DNA of 64,000 nucleotides from Burkholderiales bacterium. GTDB lineage: Bacteria; Pseudomonadota; Gammaproteobacteria; Burkholderiales; SG8-41. The DNA lies in NCBI GenBank assembly GCA_030683105.1, contig JAUXMZ010000056.1, positions 1-64,000 of the forward strand, read 5' to 3'. Position numbers and translations under genes: made by a program. Below the pieces are notes generated by a model. That model saw nothing but the letters and a program-made list of their open reading frames with translations, did no database searches and was not told the origin of the DNA. Of the stretch, positions 41,025-49,675 are shown piece after piece. Numbering within the stretch: position 1 is the first letter of the stretch; each line of letters opens with the position of its first letter.

Positions 41025-43226
41025 CTATGCGAACACTGCGGCGCGCTTGATCAACTCGTCGATACCCGGCTCATTGGCATTCCACGGCTTGCCCGGGTGA
41101 ATGATGGATACCTGGCAACTCTCGGCCGCCTCCACCAACTGCGCATAAGTCCCGGCCTCCCTGCTGGCAATATAGGCCTGCTTGTTGGCGTCGTAGGCAA
41201 ACATCTTGCTGTTGATATGCGTGCACTCGTCGCAGCTCGTGCAGCGCGGGGTCTCGATATAGGCTTCGTCGGATGGCGGCTCGGGCTCCGCTGCGGCCGG
41301 CTGCGGGGTCGCAGCAGTTGCAGCCGGTGCAGCCGTCGCCGCAGGCACAGCCACCGGGGCTGCTGCCGCAGGCCCGGCCTTGGCCTCACGCTGTTGTTCG
41401 TGTTCTTCCCAGGTCTTTCTTTCGCGCGCGAGCAGGCGCTCCGCGTGCGAATTATGGATGCCGCCAAGCTCCTGCAGGCTGTGCCAGGTCTCGCGGCAGC
41501 GGTTGGCCTCCCGGATCAGCTTGTCGTCGATGATCACTTTTTGCAACACGTTGTCAGCATCGACCATCAACAGGCAAGGCACTTTGTCGGGAATGCTCAT
41601 CGGTTCGCGGGCCAGAAACTCGCCGACCGGGATCATGGTACCGTTCCATTTCGCCTTCGGGACCCGCGCCAGGTGTTTCGCGTAGCGGCGATCGCAGGCC
41701 ACGAAATCAATCAGCGTAAATGCGAGCTTCTCCGAGACCCTCTGGTGCGCTTCGTCCTCATAGGCAACGCTCTGCACCGGCCAGTCGAGATCCACCTGTG
41801 AATTTGCCTCGAGGTAAAAGCGCGACGCCCAGTTCGGGCCCGCCGACGGATCAAAGGTATAAGCCGGGAAGGCGCGCGAATCCATCGCGGCCGCCGCGAC
41901 CAGGTAAGGCGTGATGTCGGCGTCAGGCGACGATGCACCCGAGAACACGCTGAACAGCGCGGACCCGGGATACGACAGCCCCTTGAGAATGCGGTCCCGG
42001 AACTGGAACAGGTGCGAGCCGCTGGCCTGCAGGACATAGACGTCATTCAGACCCATCGCCATGTTGGCGAGTTGCTTGCTGCGCTTGCCCAGGGCCAGGT
42101 GCGGCTGCTCCGCGAGAATGTCATCACTTTGCACCAGAATCTTCACGGACATGCCGGTGGACAGAATCTCCATCAACCTGTCATTCTCGGCGGCCTGGAT
42201 ATTATCGGCGTTCAGGCACACCAGGTAATCCGGAAACTGGGCCAGGTCCCTGGCATCCAGGCTATTTTCATTAAATTCCCTGAAGAACGAGTCATGCCTG
42301 GCTTCGACGTATTTATTGTCGATCTCGAACTCGGCTATTGCGACCGCCTTGGCCAGTTCTATCATTTCGGGCTGGCGCTTGCGGATCGCCGCGAGCACTT
42401 CGATGCAGTTTTCGAACACAAAGGAATGCGCCTTGCCGGCCTCGCCGCGTTTCTTGGCTCCATTCTGCAGGGGGAAAAATCTCTGTGATTCAAGCGCTGA
42501 GATCGCCCACTCGATCCGGCGGCGCCGGCTCTCGGGCAACGCATTTTTTGGCGTCCCCTTGCCCAGCAGACGGGACATCACCTCGAAGTCGAACGCGTCA
42601 TCATAGGTGCCCCCGACTGCCGCCTTGAGGCTTTTCGCCTGCTGCCCCGCTTCGGAGCGCACAAAATCAGCTTTCAGAATGTTTGACAGCTTCAGCGCCA
42701 GCTGGCCGATGTGTTCCTGGAATTTTCTGGCCTTTTGCTGCTGGATTCTGCTCCAGGCGTGGGTCAGGAAGCGCACCGGCAGCGCTGCGCCGCAATCGAT
42801 GACCTCGCCGTCGGTCTTGAGGGCAGCCCGCGCCCGGCCCAGGCTGTCCTTGAACAGCTTGTCGGTGCCTGCCAGCCTGTCAGCCGCCTTGACCCAGAGC
42901 ACCGACAGTGCTCCGCTCTCGCCCGCCGCAACCAGGGCGCGAATCTCCTGCTCGAGCCGCAGCACGTGTTTCGTGACACGTTCACCATCGTCGCCGCCGG
43001 CAACCTGGGTCAGGATGCCGTCGATGAGACCGGAGAGAGACTGCACGAACGCCGCATCCGGGCCGTCGAGCAACACCAGCGGAAAATCGTAGCGCAGCCG
43101 GGTGAGATCCCGGTAGCCGGCGAACAGGACGGGGCGCAGTTTGAGCCCATCGACCGCGTCGAGGCTGGTGCCCGGGGTTTTCCCCGTCAGATAAAAGGCA
43201 ACGTGCTGTTGAAGATCAGCTTCCAT
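41025..43226 (-). CDS. Large protein with C-terminal ferredoxin-like Cys cluster, kor-associated
   Basis: A 733-residue protein with no signal peptide. The C-terminus (about 660-733) carries RCTSCDECTHINSKMF and AAESCQVSIIHPG, giving four cysteines (662, 665, 668, 704) suited to one [4Fe-4S] cluster. An Ala and Pro-rich linker (about 620-650) joins it to a 600-residue N-terminal part. That part contains LNDVYVLQASGSHLFQFRDRILKGLSYPGSALFSVFSGA and AAAAMDSRAFPAYTFDPSAGPNWASRF, recalling accessory segments of pyruvate:ferredoxin-oxidoreductase-type proteins, though no TPP motif is seen. It follows korB by 34 nt. An electron-accepting or scaffold partner of KorAB is likely; the function is not established. 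Confidence 0.75.
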   Translation of the reverse strand: MEADLQQHVAFYLTGKTPGTSLDAVDGLKLRPVLFAGYRDLTRLRYDFPLVLLDGPDAAFVQSLSGLIDGILTQVAGGDDGERVTKHVLRLEQEIRALVAAGESGALSVLWVKAADRLAGTDKLFKDSLGRARAALKTDGEVIDCGAALPVRFLTHAWSRIQQQKARKFQEHIGQLALKLSNILKADFVRSEAGQQAKSLKAAVGGTYDDAFDFEVMSRLLGKGTPKNALPESRRRRIEWAISALESQRFFPLQNGAKKRGEAGKAHSFVFENCIEVLAAIRKRQPEMIELAKAVAIAEFEIDNKYVEARHDSFFREFNENSLDARDLAQFPDYLVCLNADNIQAAENDRLMEILSTGMSVKILVQSDDILAEQPHLALGKRSKQLANMAMGLNDVYVLQASGSHLFQFRDRILKGLSYPGSALFSVFSGASSPDADITPYLVAAAAMDSRAFPAYTFDPSAGPNWASRFYLEANSQVDLDWPVQSVAYEDEAHQRVSEKLAFTLIDFVACDRRYAKHLARVPKAKWNGTMIPVGEFLAREPMSIPDKVPCLLMVDADNVLQKVIIDDKLIREANRCRETWHSLQELGGIHNSHAERLLARERKTWEEHEQQREAKAGPAAAAPVAVPAATAAPAATAATPQPAAAEPEPPSDEAYIETPRCTSCDECTHINSKMFAYDANKQAYIASREAGTYAQLVEAAESCQVSIIHPGKPWNANEPGIDELIKRAAVFA

Positions 43227-43260
43227 GTCAGTTTCGGTTTATTCTCTGGTTACGGCCGTT

Positions 43261-44262
43261 TCACGGTGCCGGGGACTCCGCAGGCCGGCTGCGGGATTTT
43301 TTACTGCCTTCTATCGTGAACTTGTCGAACTGCGCTTCGAGCCCCGCCTGGATGTATTCGTTGGTGCGCAGCTGCCCGGTGTTGTGCAAGTCTTCGTAGC
43401 AGGGAACCTCCGGATTGCGATACAAAATACCCACGGGCAGCGGGTCGTCATACGACGCGATTTCACGCGCGCGGTCGATGTTCGATGGATCGTGCTGCAG
43501 CTGATTCTTGTAAATCTTGGCCATCGCCGGACTGATGCGCAAACCCTGATCGTGGTGCAGCAACTGGATTTTCTGCGGATCCTGCATCCACGGTTCGAAC
43601 TGATGCGGCAGCCACTCGGGACAGCGCTGGACGATGCGCACGAAGGACAATCCCTTGTGATGGTAAGCGGCCTTGACGATGTCGAAGAGCACTTCCGGGA
43701 TCCAGTCAACCGCTTGCGCAACGAAGGAAACATTTTGGACACCCAGGGTCACGGTCAGGGGTTTCAGGGCGTCCAGATGCGAGCCGCGGGGAGTGGTGTT
43801 GCTCTTGGTCCCTCTCGGCGAGGTCGGTGAGGCCTGCATCTTGGTCAGACCGTAAATCTGGTTGTCGTGCAGGAACACCGTGATGTTCATGTTATAGCGG
43901 ATGGCGTGAATCCAGTGGGCAGCGCCTATGCTGCAGCAGTCGCCGTCGCCGGTGTTGACGAACACGTCAAGATCCGGCCGCGCCATTTTGACACCCTCTG
44001 CGATCGGCAGCGCCCGCCCGTGTATGCCATGGAAGCCATAGGTCTTCATGTAATGGGGAAAGCGGCTCGAGCAGCCGATGCCCGACACGAACACGGTCTT
44101 CTCGGGACGCAATTTTTCGTCGCGGCACAGCCGTTGCACGGCGGTGAGAACGGCATTGTCGCCGCAGCCGCTGCACCAGCGCGGCACCCCGCTCTGATAG
44201 TCCTCCAGCTTGTGCTGGTCCTCATACATCCGGAGCATGCACTCGGTAGCAGCAGTCGTCAT
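43261..44262 (-). CDS. korB: 2-oxoacid:ferredoxin oxidoreductase, beta subunit
   Basis: A 333-residue TPP-binding subunit. The start MTTAATECMLRMYED at 44262 overlaps the korA stop by four nucleotides (ATGA). TPP and Fe-S features are visible: RWCSGCGDNAVL, GIGCSSRFPHYMKTYGFHGIHGRALPIAEGVK, and FVNTGDGDCCSIGAAHWIHAIRYNMNITVFLHDN. The cysteines fit the family's single cluster. With KorA it oxidises or carboxylates a 2-oxoacid such as 2-oxoglutarate using ferredoxin. The substrate preference is not readable. Confidence 0.92.
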   Translation of the reverse strand: MTTAATECMLRMYEDQHKLEDYQSGVPRWCSGCGDNAVLTAVQRLCRDEKLRPEKTVFVSGIGCSSRFPHYMKTYGFHGIHGRALPIAEGVKMARPDLDVFVNTGDGDCCSIGAAHWIHAIRYNMNITVFLHDNQIYGLTKMQASPTSPRGTKSNTTPRGSHLDALKPLTVTLGVQNVSFVAQAVDWIPEVLFDIVKAAYHHKGLSFVRIVQRCPEWLPHQFEPWMQDPQKIQLLHHDQGLRISPAMAKIYKNQLQHDPSNIDRAREIASYDDPLPVGILYRNPEVPCYEDLHNTGQLRTNEYIQAGLEAQFDKFTIEGSKKSRSRPAESPAP

Positions 44263-46175
44263 GATTTTTTCCTTAACTTTTCGCGGATCACGCTGCGTAT
44301 GGTGTCGGGTTTTATCGGTTGGCCCCGCACTTCGCTCCAGCAATCGACATCGATCAGGTAGCGCGCCCGCAGCAGGATCGCCACGGCCGAGTAGCGGCGG
44401 TTGGTCTCGTCAATGATCTCGTCCTCGGGACGGTCGCTCCAGTTGCTCTCTATGGTCATGACATTTTTGAAGCGTTGCATGATTTCCTTGATCCCCCCGG
44501 GCAGGGGCTGCAGGAACCTCAGATGCAGGGAAGACACTTTGCAGCCTTCCGCGCGCATCAACTCGACCGCCTCCTCGATCGCACCGCGGGTGCTGCCCCA
44601 GCCGACGATCAACAGGTCGCCTGTCTCGCCGCCGAACACCGGCGGCGTCTTCAGTGTCTTTTGCAGCGCGGCGAGCTTGAGGCTGCGCATGCGTATGCTG
44701 TGCGCGTTGATTTGCGGATCATAGGCGACATGACTCGCGCTATCGTGAGCCAGGCCGGTTACAGTGTGCATGCCGTTGGGCTGGCCCGGAATGAAGCGGC
44801 GTGCCAGACCGGTGACCGGATCCCAGTCATACGGCTTCATGCCCGCAGGAATTACGCTTTGGTCCACCGGTGGCGCCAGCCAGTCCGGCCTGAATTTGGG
44901 CCGCGGAAACGGCTGCTGGGACGAGGCAAGGCCGGCGTCCGTGAGCACGACGACCACCATGTTGAACGTTTCGGCGATTTTGCGCGCGGTGATGACAGAG
45001 TAGAAGCAGTCCTCGATGGTGTCGGCCGCCATCACCACTTTCGGCGCATCGCCATGACTGCCGAAAATAGCGGCCATCAGGTCGCCCTGCTCGGTTTTGG
45101 TCGGCTGGCCTGTGCTGGGGCCGCCGCGCTGGACATTGATCACGACCAGGGGAATTTCAGCCATGACCGCCAGCCCGATCGCCTCCTGCTTGAGCGAATA
45201 ACCGGGACCGGAAGTGATGGTGACCGCGCATTTTCCGGCATAGGAGGCGCCGATCGCGAACGCGCAGGCCGCAATCTCGTCCTCCGCCTGGTGGACCATG
45301 CCGCCGACTTTTTCGTAGACGTCGCTCAGATAGTGGGACGCCGAGGTGGCGGGCGTGATCGGATACATGGCGCAGATCTCCATGCCCGACGCCAGCACGC
45401 CCAGCGCCAGCGCCGTGTTGCCGTTGACCACGATCTGCGGCTCGGTGGGCATTTCCGCAGGAATACGGAACTTGAAGTCGAAATGGTCCTCGGCCCACTG
45501 GTAACCCGCGTCGAGCAGCATGACGTTGGTTTTGATGACGCTCTCGTCCTTCTTGCTGAAGGTCAGTGCGATCTGGTCCCGGGCCAATTGCAGGTCCAGG
45601 CTGTAGAGATTGCAAATCATGCCCAGCGCAAACATGTTCTTGCCGCGCTTCGCGTCGGCTACGAGGGCGAGGCATTCGCGCTCCATCGGGATCTCGTACA
45701 CCTTGTAGCCTTCCGCCACCAGACTGTCGTAGGTCTGGACATACGACGCTGCTATTTTGGCATCGGCGCTTTCCCGCCATATCGCTTCCAGCAGAATGAT
45801 ACAGCCGGGCTTGAGTTCGCCGGCCTTGACCCGGCCGATCAGCACCTGTTCATTGAAAGCCACTACGAAATCCGTCTCGTTGCCGCCATTGGTGATGCGG
45901 TGCGAGCCGAGGCGTATGCGGTTGCCGCTAGCTCCGGCTACGCTGCGTGCCGGCGGCCGTATTTCGGCCGGGATGATCTCCTCCGTCCACACGCCATTAC
46001 CCATCTTCGCGGCAATCGCGCCCAGCGACTGGCCGCAGCGCTGCGCGCCCTCGCCCGAATCGCTGATCACCTCGATCACGTTAACCGTCAGTGTAGTGAC
46101 CGTTTTCTTCTCCGCGGGGGGGCGGGCCTTCTTGAAGGCTGGTGTGCCGGATTTCAGTGTTGGGGTATCGCTCAT
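44259..46175 (-). CDS. korA: 2-oxoacid:acceptor oxidoreductase, alpha subunit (gamma-alpha fusion)
   Basis: A 638-residue protein. The gamma domain is at the N-terminus (about 25-215, SGEGAQRCGQSLGAIAAKMG). The alpha domain follows, with ICAMYPITPATSASHYLSDVYEKVGG and a C-terminal transketolase-like part (DLLIVGWGSTRGAIEEAVELM). This gamma-alpha fusion is standard for KorA-type enzymes. It lies 54 nt after the NfnL-like gene and overlaps korB by ATGA. The operon as a whole links NAD(P)H, ferredoxin and a 2-oxoacid. Confidence 0.93.
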   Translation of the reverse strand: MSDTPTLKSGTPAFKKARPPAEKKTVTTLTVNVIEVISDSGEGAQRCGQSLGAIAAKMGNGVWTEEIIPAEIRPPARSVAGASGNRIRLGSHRITNGGNETDFVVAFNEQVLIGRVKAGELKPGCIILLEAIWRESADAKIAASYVQTYDSLVAEGYKVYEIPMERECLALVADAKRGKNMFALGMICNLYSLDLQLARDQIALTFSKKDESVIKTNVMLLDAGYQWAEDHFDFKFRIPAEMPTEPQIVVNGNTALALGVLASGMEICAMYPITPATSASHYLSDVYEKVGGMVHQAEDEIAACAFAIGASYAGKCAVTITSGPGYSLKQEAIGLAVMAEIPLVVINVQRGGPSTGQPTKTEQGDLMAAIFGSHGDAPKVVMAADTIEDCFYSVITARKIAETFNMVVVVLTDAGLASSQQPFPRPKFRPDWLAPPVDQSVIPAGMKPYDWDPVTGLARRFIPGQPNGMHTVTGLAHDSASHVAYDPQINAHSIRMRSLKLAALQKTLKTPPVFGGETGDLLIVGWGSTRGAIEEAVELMRAEGCKVSSLHLRFLQPLPGGIKEIMQRFKNVMTIESNWSDRPEDEIIDETNRRYSAVAILLRARYLIDVDCWSEVRGQPIKPDTIRSVIREKLRKKS

Positions 46176-46229
46176 GATGTAATGGTATCTGCCTTGGTGT
46201 TATCGAATCTGTTCCGTCTCCCGACTGAA

Positions 46230-47735
46230 CTAGGCGATGCGTATGCGTGCAAAGTTTCTCTCCCTGAGATCGATCCCGAACAGTTTTCCGGCGCTGCCCC
46301 AGCCTTCGCTCAGATAGGGAAGATCGGTATCGCGGATGCCAAGATAAGCCTTCATGCTGCGCGCAGCCGTGCGGCCCGCGCCCATCGCTTCGATCACAGT
46401 GGCCGCGCCGGTGACGATATCGCCTCCGGCAAACACGCCTGCGATGGATGCGGCGAGGCTGGCATCGGTATCGATGTAGCCCCACTTGTTGAGCTTGAGC
46501 TTGGAGGTCTGCCCCATGATCGGGTTGGCGTTGGTGCCGATCGCGAATACGACCATGTCGGTCTCGAACTCGAACTCGCTGCCCGCAACCGGCACCGGCC
46601 GGCGCCGGCCCGAATCGTCAGGCTCGCCGAGTTCCATGCGGATGCAGCGCATGCCGCGTACGTTGTTGTTTGCGTCTCCGAGAACCTCCACCGGGGCGGT
46701 CAGCCAGTGGAACTCCACGCCTTCCTGTTCGGCATGGTGGACTTCTTCGGCCCGCGCCGGGCACTCCGTCTTGCTGCGGCGGTAGACGCAGTACACCTTC
46801 TCCGCGCCCAGCCTGATACAAACCCGGGTGGCGTCCATCGCCGTGTTGCCGGCGCCGATGACGGCGACGCGATTGCCCAGTTGCAGCGGGGTGTCGAAAT
46901 TGGGAAATTCCTTGGCGCGCATCAGATTGCAGCGCGTCAGCAGCTCGTTGGCAGAAAGTACCCCGTTCAGGGAGTCGCCAGGCACCCCCATCATCGTCGG
47001 ATAACCGGCGCCGGTGCCGATGAAAACGGCGTGGAATCCCATCTCGTTGATCATCTGCTCGATCGTGAACAGGCGGCCGACCAGGGTGTTGCACTCGAAT
47101 TTGACGCCCAGCTTGGTCAGGTTCCCGATCTCGGCGTCGATCACCGGGTTCGGCAGGCGGAAGTCGGGGATGCCGTACTTCAATACGCCCCCGGCCTGAT
47201 GAAAAGCCTCGTACACGGTGACATCGCACCCGGCCTTGGCCATGTCGGCGGCGCACGCCATGCCGGCGGGTCCGGAGCCGACGATGCCGACTTTAAAGCC
47301 ATTGGGCTCGATATAGGGGATGTTGGACCAGCCTTCTGCGATCGCAAGATCCCCGATGCAGCGCTCCATCCGGCCGATGGCAACCGGTTCCAGCGTCTCG
47401 CCTACGGGGCAGACTCCTTCGCACTGATTTTCCTGCGGGCAGACCCGGCCGCAGATGGCCGGCAGCAGATTGGTATCCGTAATGACATCATAGGCGCCGC
47501 GGAAATCCTTGGCGCTGATCTTCATGATGAAACCCGGGATGTCGATGCTGACCGGGCAGCCCTTGACGCAGGCCGGATCCGGACACAGCAGGCAGCGCTC
47601 CGCTTCGTTCACCGCATCCTCGATGCGATAACCGCAGTTCACTTCCGCGAAATTCTTTACCCGCTCAACCGGATCCAGTTCCTGGACGGGGGTCCGCTCC
47701 TGCGGAATGGTCCGTATCGTTTTCTTTTTTGCCAT
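46230..47735 (-). CDS. NfnL/GltD-like NADPH-dependent flavoprotein oxidoreductase
   Basis: A 501-residue flavoprotein. The ATG at 47735 follows AAGG; the track start is a GTG one codon earlier. Domains are an N-terminal cysteine-rich Fe-S domain (ERCLLCPDPACVKGCPVSIDIPGF and CGRVCPQENQCEGVCP, eight or more Cys for two [4Fe-4S] clusters), an FAD Rossmann fold (VGIVGSGPAGMACAADMA) and a second dinucleotide fold (VAVIGAGNTAMDATRVCIRLGA). The same layout occurs in glutamate synthase small subunits and the large subunit of electron-bifurcating NADH-dependent ferredoxin:NADP oxidoreductase. It is paired with the NfnS-like gene and korAB, which favours the latter role over glutamate synthesis. Confidence 0.9.
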   Translation of the reverse strand: MAKKKTIRTIPQERTPVQELDPVERVKNFAEVNCGYRIEDAVNEAERCLLCPDPACVKGCPVSIDIPGFIMKISAKDFRGAYDVITDTNLLPAICGRVCPQENQCEGVCPVGETLEPVAIGRMERCIGDLAIAEGWSNIPYIEPNGFKVGIVGSGPAGMACAADMAKAGCDVTVYEAFHQAGGVLKYGIPDFRLPNPVIDAEIGNLTKLGVKFECNTLVGRLFTIEQMINEMGFHAVFIGTGAGYPTMMGVPGDSLNGVLSANELLTRCNLMRAKEFPNFDTPLQLGNRVAVIGAGNTAMDATRVCIRLGAEKVYCVYRRSKTECPARAEEVHHAEQEGVEFHWLTAPVEVLGDANNNVRGMRCIRMELGEPDDSGRRRPVPVAGSEFEFETDMVVFAIGTNANPIMGQTSKLKLNKWGYIDTDASLAASIAGVFAGGDIVTGAATVIEAMGAGRTAARSMKAYLGIRDTDLPYLSEGWGSAGKLFGIDLRERNFARIRIA

Positions 47736-47801
47736 CACATAACCTTATCTAGTCACACATTCGAGACATGCCTGCTCCCCGCTCCCTGACCCTATCGTGC
47801 T

Positions 47802-48773
47802 TTACCCACCCTTGGTTTCCTCATAGGGGTCAAGCTGGTCAAGTTCAGAGGGATCGAGTTGCGAGAGCTGCGCCGCTGTGAGTGAGGATATCAACGCGGG
47901 ACTGATCGGGGTCTTCATGCGACAGCCATCTTCCCACCGCTTCAGGGCGGTTTTCTCAGTGGGGGTATAGCGCTTGAGGCGGGCCATCAGATCGTCGAAG
48001 TCCACGCGGTGGCCGTCGAAATCCGGGCCATCGACGCAGGCGAACTTGATCTGGTCGCCGATCTTGACCCGGCAGCCGCCGCACATGCCGGTGCCGTCCA
48101 CCATGATGGGGTTGAGGCTCACCAGTGTCTTGATTTTGTGCGGCCGCGTCGTTTCGGCACAGCCTCTCATCATCACGGGCGGGCCGATCGCGACGACCTC
48201 GTCGATGTCCGAATGCTTCGCAATCGCCTGTTTGATGCCTTCGGTCACCAGCCCCTTGATGCCCGCCGAACCGTCGTCCGTGCACACGATCAACTCATCG
48301 CAGCAGGCGCGGAACTTGTCTTCCCAGAACATGAGATCTTTGTTGCGAAAGCCCACAACGCCGATCACGTAAGCCCCGCTTTCCTTGTAGGCGCGCGCCT
48401 GGGGATAGATTGGGGCCACGCCCAGTCCGCCGCCCACGCACACCACTTTGTTCGCCTGGCCAATGTGGCTGGGAATGCCCATCGGGCCGACCACTGCGTA
48501 AAGATGGGTACCTTCGCGGCAATTCTGCTGCATTTCCCGGGTCGTCTTGCCGACCGCCTGCACCACCAGCGTGATGGTGCCCTTATCGCGGTCGTAGTCA
48601 GCGATGGTAAGCGGGATGCGTTCGCCGTGTTCGTGCTCCATGACGATGACGAACTGGCCCGGCCGGGCGGCCTTGGCCATCATGGGGTGGTGAACTTCCA
48701 GCAGGTAGGTAACGTCCGAGAAATCTTCCCGTTTTAATATTTCAAACCTGTTTCCTTCTTTTTCCAGCGGCAT
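47802..48773 (-). CDS. NfnS-like FAD/NAD(P)-binding iron-sulfur subunit
   Basis: A 323-residue protein. The start MPLEKEGNRFEILKRED at 48773 (AGGA upstream) removes a spurious 73-residue leader of the track ORF. It has an FAD-binding beta-barrel (PGQFVIVMEHEHGERIPLTIADYD), an NAD(P) fold (ANKVVCVGGGLGVAPIYPQARAYK) and a C-terminal [2Fe-2S] site (GTGMCGGCRVKIGDQIKFACVDGP). This is the PyrK/SudB/NfnS layout. The C-terminus is extended by about 40 residues rich in Ser, Leu and Gln. With the following gene it should form an Nfn-type transhydrogenase. It is the first gene of the operon, with an FNR-like box 139 nt upstream. Confidence 0.9.
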   Translation of the reverse strand: MPLEKEGNRFEILKREDFSDVTYLLEVHHPMMAKAARPGQFVIVMEHEHGERIPLTIADYDRDKGTITLVVQAVGKTTREMQQNCREGTHLYAVVGPMGIPSHIGQANKVVCVGGGLGVAPIYPQARAYKESGAYVIGVVGFRNKDLMFWEDKFRACCDELIVCTDDGSAGIKGLVTEGIKQAIAKHSDIDEVVAIGPPVMMRGCAETTRPHKIKTLVSLNPIMVDGTGMCGGCRVKIGDQIKFACVDGPDFDGHRVDFDDLMARLKRYTPTEKTALKRWEDGCRMKTPISPALISSLTAAQLSQLDPSELDQLDPYEETKGG

Positions 48774-48911
48774 AGTTATTCCTGTTAAGCAGGGTGTCGG
48801 ATAACCAGTTTTCGGGGATGGGCCGAGCTGTGAGACACTCTTATTACCCAGTGTTTTTGGGAACCCGCTAACCCTCAGGGGCCAATGTAACGGTGTCCCC
48901 CCTCTCCAGTT

Positions 48912-48925
48912 TTGATCTAACGCAA
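48912..48925 (-). promoter_or_regulatory. Candidate FNR/ANR-type box upstream of the nfn-kor operon
   Basis: TTGATCTAACGCAA is identical to the 14-mer upstream of the HIG1-like gene (17979-17992) and lies in the same orientation at a similar distance (139 versus 124 nt). It matches 8 of 10 conserved FNR positions. Confidence 0.5.
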
Positions 48926-49068
48926 GGATTTTCCTGTTTTCAATGCATCGCGGTTCCTGTTGCAGTTGATTTACAACATTAAACACAGCCATCGTCCGCT
49001 CTCAGCGGGCAGCCCGGAAGCACGGTATAAAATGGGGCTGGCACTAACAAGCGCATCAAAGGCAAAAC

Positions 49069-49428
49069 ATGACAAAACACACGGACAGCCTGGAAACCTT
49101 GCGTGAGCGGCTGGCGCAGTTCGCCACAGAGCGTGACTGGGACCAGTTCCACAATCCCAAGAACCTGGCGATGGCGATGGCGGGCGAGGCGGGTGAACTC
49201 ATCGAGCATTTCCAGTGGCTTACGCCGGATCAGGCGGCGAACCTGCCGCAAGCCGCGCGCGACGAGGTGGCATTGGAATGTGCTGACGTGCTGTTGTTTC
49301 TGGTGCGGCTGTGCGACAAGCTCGGAATCGACCTGGCGGCGGCGGCAGAGAAAAAACTGAAGCTCAATGCCAAAAAATACCCGGTGGAGAAATCCCGGGG
49401 GCTTGCGACGAAGTACAACAAGCTTTAA
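49069..49428 (+). CDS. MazG-like nucleotide pyrophosphohydrolase (dCTPase type)
   Basis: A 119-residue all-helical protein. The MazG-type metal-binding sets are clear: NLAMAMAGEAGELIEHFQWL (E-x2-E-type) and DEVALECADVLLFLVRLCDKLGI (E-x2-D). Aromatic residues RDWDQFHNPKN at the start match RS21-C6/dCTP pyrophosphatase proteins, which hydrolyse modified or excess dNTPs. It is monocistronic and plus-strand. Element A3 begins 10 nt after its stop codon. Confidence 0.92.
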   Translation: MTKHTDSLETLRERLAQFATERDWDQFHNPKNLAMAMAGEAGELIEHFQWLTPDQAANLPQAARDEVALECADVLLFLVRLCDKLGIDLAAAAEKKLKLNAKKYPVEKSRGLATKYNKL

Positions 49429-49438
49429 AGCCTAGGTC

Positions 49439-49652
49439 AAAAGCATAGACACAGAGGACACAGAGGACACAGAGGACACAGAGGACACAGAGGAAAAACG
49501 AAAATACTTAAACTTCAATATTCATAATAGTATTAGCAATCAATAAATAATCTCCGATAGTCTTGGAATGGTTTTTTGATATCGCTCTACTTCGTGTACC
49601 CGTCAAGCGGGTATTGAAAAGAATCCTCTGTGTCCTCTGTGTCTATGCTTTT
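49439..49652. repeat. Class A element A3 (five ACACAGAGG units)
   Basis: The left arm AAAAGCATAGACACAGAGG continues with four further 9-bp units; the right arm is CCTCTGTGTC twice, then TATGCTTTT. Length 214 bp. The right 75 bp (49577-49652), including the hairpin TACCCGTCAAGCGGGTA, is nearly identical to the right end of A5 (55083-55156). It begins 10 nt after the MazG-like stop and ends 23 nt before the rlmJ start. Confidence 0.92.
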
Positions 49653-49675
49653 ATGAGATTTTAATTAAAGAAAAC

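Noticed and set aside
46230-47735. Glutamate synthase small subunit (gltD)
   Set aside because: The domain layout is shared, but no large subunit gene is present and the partner genes are NfnS-like and korAB, which favours an Nfn-type role.
44319-47789. 1156-aa plus-strand ORF
   Set aside because: It lies antisense to the well-supported korA and NfnL-like genes. It is rich in His, Arg, Asp and Ala with no domain, a typical shadow in GC-rich DNA.
49439-49495. Possible CRISPR array from the repeated ACACAGAGG units
   Set aside because: The units are contiguous 9-mers without spacers and occur in inverted pairs at the ends of elements; no cas genes are present.
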